Shown piece by piece: positions 62,560-64,000 of a stretch of 64,000 bases of DNA (positions are counted from its first letter, which is position 1; the number at the start of each line of letters is the position of its first letter). The stretch spans positions 40,024,186 through 40,088,185 of the forward strand of contig OZ034968.1 of NCBI GenBank assembly GCA_964030785.1, read 5' to 3'. The notes under the pieces are model-generated. The model did no database searches. It saw nothing but the letters and a program-made list of their open reading frames with translations, and was not told the DNA's origin. Position numbers and translations under genes: made by a program. Source of the DNA: Siderastrea siderea (taxonomy: Eukaryota > Cnidaria > Anthozoa > Scleractinia > Rhizangiidae).

Positions 62560-63095
62560 TTTGATCTTTACCACCTGTAACTTATTGGTTTTGAGAAACG
62601 TTTCAGTACTTAGGCTGAAGCTGGCGACGCCTTTCGATCCTCAAAAAATCATTTCTTTTACTTTAGTATGGGGTTGGTACATGCATTTTGTACCGCTAGA
62701 AAAATATTATAAAGACATTAAAAATACACAAAGAATGAAATGTTTCAGAATCTCACAGACTACAAAAGTTGTTTGTTGTCTTTTTATCTAGTTCTACTCA
62801 AGGGCAACCCTTTTTGGGGTGGTCAAAAATCTTAAATGCCTGAAGAAACTACACCATACTAGTTTGATTCTTATTGCCTGTTAGAAAAACTGAAGGCCAC
62901 CATGCCATTACCAAGAATTGTGAACATCACTTTGCAGTAGTCTGAACATGTGTATTAAACTTTTTTACTCTGTCATAAAGAAATTTGTTGTTATAAACGA
63001 GCAAGAACCAGATAAAAACATTTGTTTGTAGTTAGTCACCCAGCTGCTGTTGCACCTGCCATTTCAGCGGGGGGTGGCATCTAAAACACACCTTG
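62560..63095. other. No gene recognised
   Basis: AT-rich stretch without a convincing frame. A 76-codon frame at 62561-62791 has low coding quality. Confidence 0.4.
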
Positions 63096-63320
63096 AGCAG
63101 CTAAAAAGTATACAGAGTGAGTGGAAGAGGCCAAAAAAAAGACTACAACCTCCTTAGAGAACTGATGGCATCAACGTATCCCATGCAAAGAAGGGAAATC
63201 CTTACTCAAAATGTTCGGGTTTGGAAACTTCTGCAGGATTTTTCTAATTTTGGTAGCAGTTCAGGCAGCGAAGCATTGGTTGTAGCATTGCGTTTTTCTT
63301 ATGAAGTAAGGTACATTTAA
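63096..63320 (+). CDS. Exon-like frame of an unnamed multicopy protein
   Basis: Reads GQKKDYNLLRELMASTYPMQ, then RREILTQNVRVWKLLQDF and a Ser-rich end. A motif with M-x-x-T-(F/Y)-x-x-R-R-x-(E)-I followed 12 to 15 residues later by a hydrophobic-x-x-F/W-P/S pattern is familiar from cnidarian mobile-element-linked proteins that I cannot name. The upstream frame SEWKRPKK is in another register, so a shift is likely. Confidence 0.35.
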
Positions 63321-63799
63321 AAGTTCTAGCTGGACTTTCTTGAATATCCTAAATGAAGACCCTTTTGAACCTTTTTCTCTCCTTCCCTGTCCAATATTGA
63401 ATTAAGTATTAGTGCTGTTAATAATCACACCTTAGGAGTATGGTCAAAAGAAGCAACTAGTTACTACCAGTTTGTTGAAAAACAAAATTGTTTGGGTCTT
63501 TGAAAAGATAGGTGTGAGGTCAACAGGTCCTATAAACGTTGTAACCCTAATCCTCCAACACCACACTTTGTATTCCCACTATTCTTTAAGGTACCAGTTC
63601 ACAGACTATGGTGCACTGTATATGCATCTTTTCATTTAGATAGCTTTGGCTACTAACTCTACGGAGACATGACATGCAAAAGTTTCATGTTCTGTGTCAA
63701 TGTGTACTATGGAAGTATTTTACCATTTGAAAAGGATAGCTACGCATGTGAATACAATATTCATTTACTGATTAGCCCTTTCTCTTTTGTAGATTAGAG

Positions 63800-64000
63800 C
63801 AGAGTTAGGATGATTCTGGACGAGCCTGAAATCAACAAGGTTCTGAAAGAACGACTTGTTGGAGGCTGAAGGAGCAGATTGCTGTCCATTCTACGAAAAT
63901 CCACCAACAAGGATGTTGTCAGAATTATGAAACAGGCAGAAGGGGTGGGGTTTCTAGATGAAGAAGGCAGGTTCCAAAGTGTGTTAATTAACTTCGTTAC
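63800..64000 (+). pseudogene. Unrecognised partial frame at the right edge
   Basis: MILDEPEINKVLKERLVGG, a TGA, then RSRLLSILRKSTNKDVVRIM and EGVGFLDEEGRFQSVLINF to the window end. It is protein-like with one stop in frame. No family is recognised. It continues outside the window. Confidence 0.3.

Noticed and set aside
1..64000. Bacterial or organellar contamination
   Set aside because: Splice signals, LTR and Harbinger elements, SINE modules and poly-G tracts are all nuclear eukaryotic features throughout the window.

Overview
The window looks like nuclear DNA of a cnidarian, most likely an anthozoan such as a stony coral. This is an inference from content: AT-rich sequence, short exons with GT/AG borders, dense mixed DNA transposons and LTR elements, poly-G tracts and a tRNA-related repeat of a type I associate with corals. 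There is no rRNA, no CRISPR array, no bacterial operon structure and no convincing intact host gene. Almost everything readable is a mobile element or a decayed multi-exon gene of the multicopy kind common in cnidarian genomes. Exon borders and family names were assigned by eye.

Layout. 1-5 kb: decayed repeats, one duplicated again at 56.8-57.3 kb. 5.5-24.9 kb: exons of a Ulp1/SENP-like cysteine protease (His, Asp, Gln and Cys all visible) that carries a nonsense codon and frameshifts. Its intron 7961-24428 holds a nest of elements: a small MITE (8310-24012) contains a Gypsy LTR element (8680-24004). That Gypsy element carries a fold-back MITE in its 5' LTR, and this MITE was itself hit by a BEL/Pao element (9279-15732). 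The Gypsy pol is also split by a PIF/Harbinger element (18060-21369) and by a tRNA-derived element (22333-22917). 25-34 kb: remnants of Mutator-like, P-element/THAP9-like and Merlin/IS1016-like transposases and of an NFKBIL1-like segment. 36.5-40.5 kb: a ~1.04-kb tandem duplication, one copy carrying a pogo/Tigger element. 39-46 kb: phase-compatible exons of an unnamed gene with a P-loop. 46.3-52.5 kb: a second, older BEL/Pao element inserted in an exon. 54.3-55.1 kb: a broken Cys/His protein. 57.3-62.2 kb: a second Harbinger element with exact ends.

The sequence allows relative dating. By eye, the LTR pairs differ at 5 of 444 positions (BEL-1), roughly 5% (BEL-2) and roughly 8% (Gypsy), which agrees with the nesting order. 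Two insertions, Tigger and Harbinger-2, have an unoccupied paralogous site inside this same window, so their ends and target duplications are exact. The most unusual single object is BEL-1: a young element whose 1599-codon frame stays open although the whole reverse transcriptase is missing, and whose gag enters that frame at an ACC-TGA-T site that resembles the antizyme +1 frameshift signal.
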